DNA of 64,000 bases from Pseudomonas cichorii. GTDB lineage: Bacteria; Pseudomonadota; Gammaproteobacteria; Pseudomonadales; Pseudomonadaceae. Under the pieces are notes generated by a model. That model had not been told where the DNA came from, did not search any database, and was given only the letters and a program-made list of their open reading frames with translations. Of the stretch, positions 44,353-54,500 are shown piece after piece. The number at the start of each line of letters is the position of its first letter. Within the stretch, counting starts at the first letter, position 1. The translations under genes and the position numbers were made by a program. The stretch covers positions 47,505 through 111,504 of the forward strand of contig NZ_BLVZ01000020.1 in NCBI RefSeq assembly GCF_015471405.1, read 5' to 3'.

Positions 44353-46017
44353 ATGACACCCAAATCAGAAAGCCTCGCCCGGGAAACCCTGAGGATCCTC
44401 AAGCCATTCTGGTGGCTGGTGGTTCTCTCCACTGTGCTGGGGGTTGTCAGCGGCCTGAGCGTGACCGCCCTGCTGGCCACCATCAACAATGCGATGAACA
44501 TGGCAGGCGGCCCCGACACCCACACCGCTCTGCTGTTCGCCGGCCTGTGCGTGCTGACCCTGGCCTGCTCTACTGTCTCGAACCTGTCGACCAACTATGT
44601 CGGCCAGCGTGTGGTCGCCAACCTGCGCCGGGAGCTGGCCGCCAAGGTGCTGGTCGCGCCCATCGAGCAACTGGAGCGCTACCGCTCACATCGCCTGATC
44701 CCGGTGCTGCTCAATGACGTGAACACCCTCAGCACCTTCGCCTTGTCGATTGCGCCGATGGTGATTTCGTTCACCGTCACTCTGGGCTGCCTGACGTATC
44801 TGGCCCTGCTCTCGTGGCAAATTCTGGCCCTGACGGTACTGACCGTGGTGCTGGGCACTGGCGCGCAGTACCTGGCTCATCATTTCGGAACCCGCAGCAT
44901 CATCGCAGCACGTAACGGCGAAGACGAATTGCAAAAGCACTATCAGGCCCTGTCGGCCGGTGCCAAGGAACTGCGCATCCAGCGCAAACGCCGTCAGCAC
45001 ATGCTTGATGAGCAGATCCATGGCGCGACCGAGCGCATCTGCCGATCCAACGTGCGCGCCGCCAACATTTTCGTCAGCGCAGAAACCTTCGGCTCGATGC
45101 TGTTCTTCGCCGTCATCGGCATCGCCATTGCCTTTCAGGCGCTATGGCCAAGCACCGAAAAGACCGTGCTGGGCGGTTTCGTGCTGGTCATGCTGTATAT
45201 GAAAGGCCCGCTGGAACGCCTGATCACCGCCCTGCCCGGCATCAGCCGCGCCCAGATCGCCATGCGCCGCATCGCCGAACTGTCGTGGAAATTCTCCAGC
45301 CCCGAGCCGCACCTGCTGGTCAGCGATCGCCCCAATACGCTGGCAAACATGCAGACCCTGGAATTGCATCAACTGCGTTATGACTACCCACCCGTGGAAG
45401 GCAGCGAGTCCTTCCATCTCGGCCCGGTCAACCTGAGCATCAAACAGGGCGATATCGTATTCATTGTGGGCGAGAACGGCTGCGGCAAGACCACGCTTAT
45501 CAAGTTGCTGCTAGGGCTTTACAAGCCACAGCAAGGTGAAATCCGCCTCAACGGCAAAGCGGTCATGCCAGAAGAGCTGGACGATTATCGCCAGTTGTTC
45601 ACCACCATCTTTGCCGACTACCACCTGTTCGACGAACCGATGCAGGGCGAAGCGAAACTGCCTGCCGATGCGGGTAAATACCTGGAGCGTCTGGATATCG
45701 CTCACAAGGTCAGCATCCGCGATGGCGCTTTTACCACCACCGACCTGTCCACCGGCCAACGCAAGCGCCTGGCCCTGATCAATGCCTGGCTGGACGAGCG
45801 CCAGGTGCTGGTGTTCGACGAATGGGCCGCCGATCAGGACCCGGCGTTCCGCCGCGTGTTCTACACCGAGCTGTTGCCCGAACTCAAGCAGCAAGGCAAG
45901 ACCATCATCGTCATCTCCCACGACGACCGGTATTTCCCGATTGCCGACCAACTGGTGCGCATGCAGGCCGGCAAGATCGACGTGGAACAGGTGCAGGCCG
46001 AACAGGTATCTGCCTGA
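44353..46017 (+). CDS. pvdE: PvdE, ABC exporter of the pyoverdine precursor
   Basis: The 554-residue exporter has an N-terminal six-helix membrane domain (about 15-300) and a C-terminal ATPase. It moves acylated ferribactin from cytoplasm to periplasm. Walker A is GENGCGKTTLIKLLLG (about 376-391), the signature is LSTGQRKRLALINAWL and Walker B is VLVFDEWAADQDP. It belongs to the SyrD/PvdE cyclic-peptide exporter group. It follows pvdO after a 200-base gap filled by a large inverted repeat. No separate PvdS box is seen, so expression probably comes from the pvdM promoter. A terminator follows 24 bases later. Confidence 0.95.
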   Translation: MTPKSESLARETLRILKPFWWLVVLSTVLGVVSGLSVTALLATINNAMNMAGGPDTHTALLFAGLCVLTLACSTVSNLSTNYVGQRVVANLRRELAAKVLVAPIEQLERYRSHRLIPVLLNDVNTLSTFALSIAPMVISFTVTLGCLTYLALLSWQILALTVLTVVLGTGAQYLAHHFGTRSIIAARNGEDELQKHYQALSAGAKELRIQRKRRQHMLDEQIHGATERICRSNVRAANIFVSAETFGSMLFFAVIGIAIAFQALWPSTEKTVLGGFVLVMLYMKGPLERLITALPGISRAQIAMRRIAELSWKFSSPEPHLLVSDRPNTLANMQTLELHQLRYDYPPVEGSESFHLGPVNLSIKQGDIVFIVGENGCGKTTLIKLLLGLYKPQQGEIRLNGKAVMPEELDDYRQLFTTIFADYHLFDEPMQGEAKLPADAGKYLERLDIAHKVSIRDGAFTTTDLSTGQRKRLALINAWLDERQVLVFDEWAADQDPAFRRVFYTELLPELKQQGKTIIVISHDDRYFPIADQLVRMQAGKIDVEQVQAEQVSA

Positions 46018-46041
46018 ATCCAGCCCGTTATCCATGACATG

Positions 46042-46078
46042 GCCCCGCCCGGCTCAGACCGCGAGCGGGGCTTTTTTT
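46042..46078 (+). terminator. Terminator of the pvdMNOE operon
   Basis: A seven-bp stem GCCCCGC / GCGGGGC with a 16-base loop is followed by seven T. Confidence 0.85.
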
Positions 46079-46142
46079 GCTCTTGGGAAACACCAGAAAT
46101 GGCCTTGCGCTATCTTTTTAAAGGCAAATGTGAAAAATTCAT

Positions 46143-46166
46143 TAAATAACTGAGAGGCATTTTCGT
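46143..46166 (+). promoter_or_regulatory. PvdS-dependent (IS box) promoter of first fpvA
   Basis: TAAAT (46143-46147), 16 bases, CGT (46164-46166), 159 bases before the receptor start. This implies a leader of about 150 bases. Confidence 0.85.
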
Positions 46167-46325
46167 TCTCTTTAGCAACAAACCTGCGCGGGCATCTGTC
46201 GTCAGCCTGGCTCCCTGTAAAAAGTTGAACAGCGTCTGCTCCGATTCTGCACAAGCCAGCTTCCGGACAGGCCTGAACAACGCTCTTTGATCTCCCTGCC
46301 AATACCAACTAGAAAGAGCCACTCC

Positions 46326-48764
46326 ATGTACACACCATCACGACTCACACCACTGAGCAAGGCCTTGCTGATCAGCCGCATGTTCCGCCCAAGACCTGCC
46401 ATGGCAGCAATTGGTCTGGCGCTGAGCATGCCCATGGCCGCCCAGGTACAAGCCCAGGAAATCGAGTTCAGTATCCCGGCCCAACCGCTGAGCAGTGCCC
46501 TGAGTCAACTGGAAAGCCAGGGTGGTGTGCGCGCGGTTTATAGCCCGGCGGACGTACAAGGTAAAACCAGCGGCGCAGTACAAGGCAAGTTCACTCCGGC
46601 ACAGGCAGCGGGGAAACTGCTGGCCGGAGCAGGCCTGACCTACAGCCTGCAAGGCAATGCACTGACCCTGAGTGCGCAGGACTCATCGGCGGCCATCAAC
46701 CTGGCACCGACCGCGATTGACTCCCAGTCTCTGGGCACCACCACTGACGGCACCGGCTCCTACACCACCGGTGCGACCACTATCGGCAAGGGCGCAGCAC
46801 AATCGTTGCGTGAAACGCCGCAATCGGTCACGGTCATGACCCGTCAGGTCATGGACGACAATAACCTCACCAGCCTGAGCGAAGTGCTGGAAGACACCCC
46901 AGGCATCAGCTTCCAGTACCGTAACTTCGGTGGTCACGTGTATACCTCCCGCGGCTTCTCGCTGCTGGCGGAAAGCTTTCTGGTCGATGGCATTGGCGGC
47001 CAGGGCTACCAGATCACCGGCTGGATGCAGCCGGACATGGCGATTTATGACCGCGTTGAAGTATTGCGCGGCGCTTCGGGCCTGCTGGTGGGCGCAGGCC
47101 AACCCGGTGGTGCGGTGAATCTGGTGCGCAAGCGTCCGACCGCCGAGAACAAGTTCTCGATCACCACCCGTGCGGGTTCATGGGATCAGTACCGCGTCGA
47201 TCTGGATGGCAGCGGCAAGCTCAATGATTCGGGCACTGTCCGTGGCCGCATGGTGGCCGCTTATGAAGACAACGGCTCGTATCAGGATAACCGCAACAGC
47301 CGCACGCCCCTGCTGTATGGCATCCTCGAAGCCGATGTGACCGACGACACCACGTTGACCATGAGCCTGCGTCGTCAGGAAAAGGTCATCAACGGCTACT
47401 CGATCTACGGCCTGCCGCGTTATAGCAACGGGCAGTCGCTGGATCTTTCCCGTTCGACGAACCTGGCTCCCAAATGGAACCGTCTCGAAACCTACATGAA
47501 CGAAGCCTTCTTTGAAGTCGAGCATCGCTTCAACGAAAACTGGCTCAACAAGACCTCCCTGACCTACTCCGAAGGCGGATTCGATCAGGCCGTTGCATTT
47601 GCACGTGGTGCAGTCAACCCGACAACACTGGCTGGCTCACGCTTCCAGAGCACGCTGTTTCGCGATGATGAAGTCAACAGCCTGGGCTTGAACAGCCAGC
47701 TGGAAGGCAAGTTCGACGCCTTCGGCCTGTCCCATGAGGTCACTTTGGGTGCTGACTGGTCGAGACAGAGAGCAGACAACAAGAACGTCACAATCGCGAC
47801 TCCCCTTGCCATCAATATCTTCGATGTCGACACCAGCTCACTTGCCAAACCGGTGAATACAGGCTGGACAAGCAATTACGTCTCGACTGAAGAACGAGCT
47901 GGCCTCTACGCCAATACCCGCATCCACCTGACCGAGCCTTTGAGCCTGGTACTGGGAGGACGCCTCAGTTGGTTCGAGTATGACTACAACGCCAAATACG
48001 GCCCGGCCCTGTCCTATGAATCCAAACAGACTCAGGAATTTACACCTTTCGCCGGCCTGATTTATGACATCAACGACAACTGGTCCTGGTATGCCAGCTA
48101 TGCGGATATCTTCACCCCGCAAGCCGCTTACAGACAGGTCGGCGGCGCCCCGCTGGACCCGGCCATTGGCTCCAACTACGAAACGGGTATCAAGGGTGAA
48201 CTGTTCGACAAGCGACTGAACCTGTCGATGGCTCTGTTCTATATCAAGCAGAAAGACGTGGCCTATGTCGACCAGACGACAGAAGAGCTCTGCCCAGGCG
48301 GCTCTGACAACACCTGCTACGTCCAGGGCGGCATCAAGCGCAGCAAAGGTGTTGAAATCGAAGCAAGTGGCGAAGTACTGCCAGGGCTTCAGGTCTTTGG
48401 CGGCTACACCTTCAACCAGTTGGCAAACAGTTCCGATATGGAAGTGGCCTACGAGACGCCAAAACACATGCTGCGTCTGAACACCAGCTATAACCTGCCC
48501 GGCGCCTGGAACCGTCTGACTCTGGGCGCTGGCGTATCGGCTGACTCCGGTTATACAGTACCGTCCAACGATCAACTGGGTGTTGCAGGCCGCGCCATCT
48601 GGGATGCACGCGCCTCCTGGAAGCTCGACGAGCACTGGACCGTCGCTCTGAACGCCGACAACCTGTTTGATCGCAAGTACTACACCACAGCCGTGGCTCT
48701 GGATCGCTCCAACCTGTACGGCGAACCACGCAGCTACGTCCTGACCCTGCGCGGCGACTTCTGA
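46326..48764 (+). CDS. fpvA: TonB-dependent ferripyoverdine receptor, first copy
   Basis: The 812-residue outer-membrane siderophore receptor has a signal peptide (to about residue 44, AAQVQA-QEIEF) and a secretin/TonB short N-terminal signalling domain (about 45-125: FSIPAQPLSSALSQLESQGG... GAGLTYSLQGNALTL). The plug follows (about 160-285: ETPQSVTVMTRQVMDD ... GAGQPGGAVNLVRKRP), then a 22-strand barrel ending in the usual terminal Phe (TLRGDF). The signalling domain indicates control of a sigma/anti-sigma pair such as FpvR-PvdS/FpvI, encoded elsewhere. The start at 46326 follows GAAAGAG. It is near and similar to a second receptor. Confidence 0.93.
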   Translation: MYTPSRLTPLSKALLISRMFRPRPAMAAIGLALSMPMAAQVQAQEIEFSIPAQPLSSALSQLESQGGVRAVYSPADVQGKTSGAVQGKFTPAQAAGKLLAGAGLTYSLQGNALTLSAQDSSAAINLAPTAIDSQSLGTTTDGTGSYTTGATTIGKGAAQSLRETPQSVTVMTRQVMDDNNLTSLSEVLEDTPGISFQYRNFGGHVYTSRGFSLLAESFLVDGIGGQGYQITGWMQPDMAIYDRVEVLRGASGLLVGAGQPGGAVNLVRKRPTAENKFSITTRAGSWDQYRVDLDGSGKLNDSGTVRGRMVAAYEDNGSYQDNRNSRTPLLYGILEADVTDDTTLTMSLRRQEKVINGYSIYGLPRYSNGQSLDLSRSTNLAPKWNRLETYMNEAFFEVEHRFNENWLNKTSLTYSEGGFDQAVAFARGAVNPTTLAGSRFQSTLFRDDEVNSLGLNSQLEGKFDAFGLSHEVTLGADWSRQRADNKNVTIATPLAINIFDVDTSSLAKPVNTGWTSNYVSTEERAGLYANTRIHLTEPLSLVLGGRLSWFEYDYNAKYGPALSYESKQTQEFTPFAGLIYDINDNWSWYASYADIFTPQAAYRQVGGAPLDPAIGSNYETGIKGELFDKRLNLSMALFYIKQKDVAYVDQTTEELCPGGSDNTCYVQGGIKRSKGVEIEASGEVLPGLQVFGGYTFNQLANSSDMEVAYETPKHMLRLNTSYNLPGAWNRLTLGAGVSADSGYTVPSNDQLGVAGRAIWDARASWKLDEHWTVALNADNLFDRKYYTTAVALDRSNLYGEPRSYVLTLRGDF

Positions 48765-48807
48765 TCCCGCTCACTGTCTGCGGATGAATCGATCCGCAGC
48801 GCACCAC

Positions 48808-48839
48808 AAAAAGACCAGAGGCCAACCTCTGGTCTTTTT
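48808..48839 (+). terminator. Terminator of the first fpvA
   Basis: A stem of up to 14 bp (AAAAAGACCAGAGG and complement) with loop CCAA ends in a run of six T. It separates the two receptor genes into independent units. Confidence 0.93.
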
Positions 48840-48855
48840 TATTTACAGAATTCAC

Positions 48856-48879
48856 TAAATTGATTCCGACCTCATTCGT
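48856..48879 (+). promoter_or_regulatory. PvdS-dependent (IS box) promoter of second fpvA
   Basis: TAAAT (48856-48860), 16 bases, CGT (48877-48879), 168 bases before the second receptor. Confidence 0.85.
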
Positions 48880-48971
48880 ATGGATTCTTTATGAATCACG
48901 CTGAAAAAACGTGCCGTGAACAGACTGCTTTCAACGCAGCATGACCGAACGCAGTAGTTTTCACATAGCCT

Positions 48972-49019
48972 GGTAAAGGACGACCAGAGGCAGTGCCCCA
49001 TACGGCTGTATGGTTTACC
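48972..49019 (+). other. Hairpin in the leader of the second fpvA
   Basis: An outer pair GGTAAA (48972-48977) / TTTACC (49014-49019) encloses a perfect CCATAC-GGCT-GTATGG hairpin (48998-49013) that touches the right outer arm. It lies about 30 bases before the start codon, in the transcribed leader. Its role is unknown. Confidence 0.45.
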
Positions 49020-49047
49020 CTGCGTTACTGATCGAAGAGCCATCACT

Positions 49048-51459
49048 ATGCAATCACGCACCCGCCCTCCACTGCCTGTCCGCCTGCTGCTCCAGCCAAG
49101 GCCTGCGATGAGAGTGGTGAGCCTTGCGCTGCTGATGGCGTTCAAGGGTGAGGCCCTGGCTCAGGAAATCGAGTTCGATATCCCCGCCCAACCCCTGAAC
49201 AGCGCCCTGAATGAGCTGGGGCGCCAGGGTGATCTGCAAGTGCTGTACAACCCGGACGATATCAAGGGCAAAAGCAGCCAGACCGTGCGCGGCAGGTTCA
49301 CCCCCGAGCAGGCAGCCAGAAACCTGCTCGAACAGGCCAGAGTGCCTTACAGCCTTGAAAACAACACCCTGACGCTAACCGCCATTGTGCCTCCGGTCAG
49401 CCTCAAGCCCTTGTCGATTCAGGCGCCGCCGACAGGCCTGACGACCGAAGGCTCGGGTTCTTACACCACGTCCGCAGTGAGCATCACCAAAAGCGCCCAG
49501 TCCCTGCGTGAAATTCCGCAGTCGGTGAGTGTCGTGACCCGCCAGTTGATGGACGACAAGAACCTCTACAGCCTGGAAGACGTGATGGCCCAGGCCACCG
49601 GCGTCACCTTTTCCCAGCGCAATTTCGGTTCCCATGTCTTCAGTTCCCGTGGCTTTGCCATGGAGGACGAGAGCTACACCATCGACGGCATATCCGGTCA
49701 GGGCTATAGCGTGACCGGCTGGATGACCCCCGATATGGAAATCTATGACCGGGTGGAAATCCTCCGGGGCGCTGCAGGGCTGCTGATCGGCGCAGGCAAC
49801 CCCGGCGGCACGGTGAATCTGGTACGTAAACGTCCTACCGCCATACCGCAGTTTTCGATCACTACCCGCGCCGGCACCTGGGACAACTATCGGGTCGATC
49901 TGGATGGCAGCAGCAAGCTGAACGATTCAGGCAGCATTCGTGGCCGTTTCGTGGCGTCCTATGCGGATCGTGGTTACTTCATCGATGGCCTGGAGAAGTC
50001 TGCACCTCTGCTGTACGGCATCCTGGAAACCGATCTGAGTGACGACACGACCCTGGCTGTAGGTCTGCGTCGCCAGGAAGCCGACATCAAAGGATTCACC
50101 ATCTTCGGCCTGCCCCGCTACAGCGATGGCGGTGCCATCGACCTGCCGCGCTCGACCTCTCTGGCTCAGGACTGGAACCGTCACCAGACCAGTACGGACG
50201 AAGTGTTCACGGAGCTGGATCATCACTTCAGCGAGAGCTGGTCGGGCACATTGTCCGCCACCCACTCCACGGGTTCATTCGAGCAGAAAGTGGCTTATGC
50301 CCAAGGCGCCATCGACCCGACGACATTGACCGGCTCCCGTATCGCCCGGACCCTGTTTCGCTCCGACCAGTTGCAAAGCAACGGCTTCGACGCGCACATG
50401 GATGGTCATTTCGAGGCCTTCGGCCTGGAGCACCAACTGACCTTCGGCGGCAACTGGTCGGAGCAGACGCGCAAGTCCAGGCAGGTCAACGTAACGTCCA
50501 ACCAGCCAATCGACATCTTCAACCCCGACAACCACCTGATTGCCGAACCGGCACAGCCCGACTGGACTTCCATCACCGATTTCAGCGACAAACGCTATGG
50601 TGCCTACACCAATCTGCGCCTGCATCTCTCCGAATCGTTGAGCCTGGTCATGGGCGGTCGCCTCAGTTGGTATGACTACCAGACCCAGGCGGCAGGCGTC
50701 ACCCGTAAGTCCAGGGAGGAACATGAAGTCACGCCGTTCATAGGCACGATCTACGACCTGGACCCGAACTGGTCGCTGTATGCCAGCTACACCGATATCT
50801 TTCTGCCGCAAAGCGTTTACCGGGATGCCGCTGGCAACCTGCTGGAACCGGCCATAGGCTCCAACTACGAAACCGGCATCAAGGGCGAACTGTTCGATCA
50901 GCGCCTGAACCTTTCGTTTGCGTTGTTCTACGTCAAGCAAAAGGATGTGGCCATAGAGGACAACACCCACCCTGGCGAGTGCCTGATGAACGATATCTAC
51001 GGCACCTGCTACCTGAACGGCAATATCCGGCGCAGCAAGGGCTTTGAAGTAGAAGCCAGCGGCGAACCCTTGCCCGGCCTGCAAACCGTGGCGGGCTACA
51101 CCTTCAATATGACCCGTGGCAGCGACGGCCAGTCCATTTCGGCCGAAACACCCCGACACCTGTTCCGCATGACCGGCAACTACACCCTGCCCGGCACCTG
51201 GAACCGTCTGACCCTCGGCGCCGGGGTTTCGGCCCAGAGCGGCTATTCGGAAGCGGAATCATCAGCAGAAATCAAAAACCCCGGCCGAGCCATCTGGGAC
51301 GCCAGAGCCTCCTGGAAAATCGACGAAAACTGGAGCGTGGCCCTGAACGGCAATAACCTGCTGGATCGCAAGTATTACAAGGCGACCGGGGATGTCGACC
51401 GAGGGAATTATTACGGCGACCCGCGCAATTACATGCTCACATTGCGTGGGGAGTTTTAG
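49048..51459 (+). CDS. TonB-dependent ferripyoverdine receptor, second copy
   Basis: The 803-residue paralogue of the preceding receptor has the same order: signal peptide (to about residue 30, GEALA-QEIEF), short N-terminal signalling domain (about 31-110), plug (about 150-270: EIPQSVSVVTRQLMDD ... GAGNPGGTVNLVRKRP) and barrel ending TLRGEF. By eye, about six in ten residues agree with the first copy over the plug. Differences are greater in barrel loops, as expected if it takes a different ferri-siderophore or a related pyoverdine. It has its own PvdS box and a structured leader. Both copies look intact. Confidence 0.92.
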   Translation: MQSRTRPPLPVRLLLQPRPAMRVVSLALLMAFKGEALAQEIEFDIPAQPLNSALNELGRQGDLQVLYNPDDIKGKSSQTVRGRFTPEQAARNLLEQARVPYSLENNTLTLTAIVPPVSLKPLSIQAPPTGLTTEGSGSYTTSAVSITKSAQSLREIPQSVSVVTRQLMDDKNLYSLEDVMAQATGVTFSQRNFGSHVFSSRGFAMEDESYTIDGISGQGYSVTGWMTPDMEIYDRVEILRGAAGLLIGAGNPGGTVNLVRKRPTAIPQFSITTRAGTWDNYRVDLDGSSKLNDSGSIRGRFVASYADRGYFIDGLEKSAPLLYGILETDLSDDTTLAVGLRRQEADIKGFTIFGLPRYSDGGAIDLPRSTSLAQDWNRHQTSTDEVFTELDHHFSESWSGTLSATHSTGSFEQKVAYAQGAIDPTTLTGSRIARTLFRSDQLQSNGFDAHMDGHFEAFGLEHQLTFGGNWSEQTRKSRQVNVTSNQPIDIFNPDNHLIAEPAQPDWTSITDFSDKRYGAYTNLRLHLSESLSLVMGGRLSWYDYQTQAAGVTRKSREEHEVTPFIGTIYDLDPNWSLYASYTDIFLPQSVYRDAAGNLLEPAIGSNYETGIKGELFDQRLNLSFALFYVKQKDVAIEDNTHPGECLMNDIYGTCYLNGNIRRSKGFEVEASGEPLPGLQTVAGYTFNMTRGSDGQSISAETPRHLFRMTGNYTLPGTWNRLTLGAGVSAQSGYSEAESSAEIKNPGRAIWDARASWKIDENWSVALNGNNLLDRKYYKATGDVDRGNYYGDPRNYMLTLRGEF

Positions 51460-51481
51460 AGCTGCCGAAGGCAGCAGCGGC

Positions 51482-51540
51482 AAGCTACAAGCTACAAGCT
51501 ACAAGCTACAAGCTACAAGCTACAAGCTACAAGCTACAAG
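51482..51540. repeat. Tandem heptamer repeat (AAGCTAC)
   Basis: Eight perfect head-to-tail copies of AAGCTAC (51482-51537) are followed by a partial copy, then by two AAGCTTA units and a GCTTGCC segment (to about 51583). It lies between the convergent second fpvA and pvdD genes. The flanking AGCGGCAAG (51476-51484) pairs with CTTGCCGCT near 51576. No ordinary terminator is seen in the gap. Confidence 0.9.
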
Positions 51541-51583
51541 CTTTTGACTTGAAGCTTAAAGCTTAAAGCTTGCCACTTGCCGC

Positions 51584-54500
51584 TCACCTCCCCTTCAGTT
51601 CTTCTACAACCCCATCCAAAAACGCCTCCCCTATCACAATATTGTCGTGTCGCTCCTGAATTGTGGTCGAGGAGCGCAGCCCGTTTACCGAGCATTGTTC
51701 TTCAACCACGGCTTGCGCCTTGAGGATCTGATCCGGTTCGCGGCTTTGTCCTGCCCACCAGCAATCCACTTTCACGTCCAGTGTCTTGAGGGTGAAGGCT
51801 TCGGCCAGTACGGCATTGGCGTGCAGCAGTTTGTAGCCGGTTTCGATTTCATCTTGGATCGCGATGTCCTGGAACACGCTGCGCAGGCTTTCGACGCCGA
51901 TACCGGCATCCTGTGCAACCTGTTCGATCACCCGGTCAGCGATTTCACGTTCATCCTTGAGCGATACCCTGGCGCTTGCGATCAACTCGATAACACGCTC
52001 ACGGGCCAGCCCCGGCACGAACGCCACCAGACTCTGGATCAGGCTCTGGAACAGGTTCTGGTCCTGATTCTGTGCCCGGACTTCAGGGTCTTCCTCGATC
52101 CAGCTCAGGCCTGCGCAAGCTGGCAGCATCGTGTCCACCAGCGCCAGGAAGTTCACCTTGTCGCCGCCGCGTTCCAGGATATGAGCGACATCGATGGCCA
52201 AGGCTCCGCCCAGGGACCAGCCCAGCAGGTTGTATGGTCCGACAGGCTGGGTGAGTCTGATCTGCTCGACGAAGTAACCGACCATTTCCTCCCATGACCT
52301 GTCGAACCAGCCCGGCACCACATAGGCCTTGTTGACCAGACCATACACCGGCCGATCTTCGCTCAGCCTGCCTGCCAGCGGGTAATAGGAGTAAGTGCCG
52401 CCGCCACCGGGCGGCAAGCAGAACAGCGGGGTTTTGTCAGACTGGCTGTTGTTCATGCGGATGACCGCAGACTTGACCTTCGCCTCGCCTGCCCGCAGGA
52501 AGTCAGCCAGTTCGCCCAGGGTCTGCATCAGCAGGAAATCATGCAGTTTGATGGAGATATCGAACGCTTCGCGAATCCTGCCCGCCAGGGACACCGCCAA
52601 CAGCGAGTGGCCACCAAGAGCAAAGAAGTTGTCGTTGAGGCCCACACGCTCGACTTTCAGCACGTCCGCCCAGAGACCGGCAAGCCGCTCTTCCAGTTCG
52701 GTACGTGGCGCCACATAACCTTGTTGCAACTGGCTGGCATCGGGCTTTGGCAGGGCCTTGCGGTCCAGCTTGCCGTTGGCGGTCAGCGGCATGACTTCCA
52801 GCGCGACAAAGTGCGTCGGCACCATGTAATCCGGCAGCAGCGTCTTGAGGTGCTCCTTCAATCCATTCGCATCCTGCGCGCCATCGTTCGCGACCCAGTA
52901 GGCTGCAAGCTGCTTGCCGCTCGGGCCGTCGATATCGATCACATGGGCTTCGCGCACGCCCGGATGTTCATTGAGCCGCGCCTCGATTTCACCCAGCTCG
53001 ATGCGCAGCCCGCGGATCTTGACCTGATGGTCGATCCGGCCTGCATAGTCGATCACCCCATCGGCACCGTAGCGTGCCAGGTCGCCAGTACGATACAGGC
53101 GACCGCCATTGGCCGAGAACGGATCGGGCACGAAGCGTTCGGCAGTCAGCGCAGCACGCTGGTGGTAACCCCGCGCCAGCCCCACACCGCCCAGGTACAA
53201 CTCGGCCGCAGCGCCACGGGCTGCCGGTAGCAGGCCGTCATCCAGAATGTGCGTCTTGAGGTTATCGATAGGCTGGCCGATCGGCACGCTCAGGGTATCG
53301 TCCGGCGTGCAGGTCCAGTGGGTCACGTCGATGGCGGCTTCGGTCGGGCCATAGAGGTTGAACAGACCGGCTTGCGGCAAACGCTTGAGCACTTGCGACG
53401 CCAGCTCAGCCGGCAAGGCCTCACCACTGCACACCACGCGGCGCAGGCTGTGGCAGTTTTCCACCTGCTCATGGGTCATGAAGGCCTGAAGCATCGAGGG
53501 TACGAAGTGCAGGGTCGTGACGTTGTAGCGGGTAATGGTCTGCACCAGACGCTCAGGGTCCCGATGATCCCCCGGCAAGGCTATCGCCAGACGTGCGCCG
53601 GTGAGCAGCGGCCAGAAGAACTCCCAGACCGAGACGTCGAAACTGAACGGGGTTTTCTGCAACACGGTGTCACTGGCATCCAGCCCGTAGGCTTTCTGCA
53701 TCCAGTGCAGGCGGTTGACCAAGGCGCGATGGCTATTGCCAGCGCCTTTGGGTTTACCCGTCGAGCCTGAGGTGTAGATCACATACGCCAGGTTTTCGGG
53801 ATGGGTGCGATTGACCGGGTTGTCCTGACTGTAAGCCTCCAGCCAGTCACCTTCCTGATCCAGGCACAACGACTGAACATGATCGGGCACCGGCAGGCCT
53901 TGCAGCAGCGAAGTCTGGGTCAGCAACAGGCCAATGCCGCTGTCAGCCAGCATATAGGCCAGACGATCCTGCGGATAATCCGGGTCCAGCGGCACATAAG
54001 CCCCACCGGCCTTGATAATCGCCAGCAAGCCGATCACCAGTTCCAGGCTGCGTTCTATGCAGATCCCCACCAGCGCATCCGGGCCGATACCCGACTCGCG
54101 CAGTTTGTGGGCCAACTGGTTGGCGCGTGCGTTCAATTGCGCATAGCTCATCTGCTGATTGTCGAAGATCAGCGCCGGAGCATCGGGGGTCGCCAGCACC
54201 TGGGCTTCGATCAGGGTTTGTACGCACCGCTCGCCCGGGAACTCGGCAGAGGTGGCGTTCCATTCGTGCAGAATCTGTTGCTGCTCCCGTTCATCCAGCA
54301 ACGACAGCTCGCCGATGGCAGCAGCCGGATCACGCACCAGCGCCTGAAGCAGGTGCTGGAAGTGGGTGGCCAGTTGCGTCACCACCTCTTCGCTGAAGTA
54401 CTGACGGGCGTAGCTCAGGCGCAGGGACAGCGTCTCGCCCAGATTCACCACCAGGGTCAGCGGGTAATGCGTCTGTTCCTGGTTGATCAGGCCACTGAAG

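Noticed and set aside
51482..51540. CRISPR array
   Set aside because: The repeat unit is seven bases and directly head to tail, with no spacers and no cas genes.
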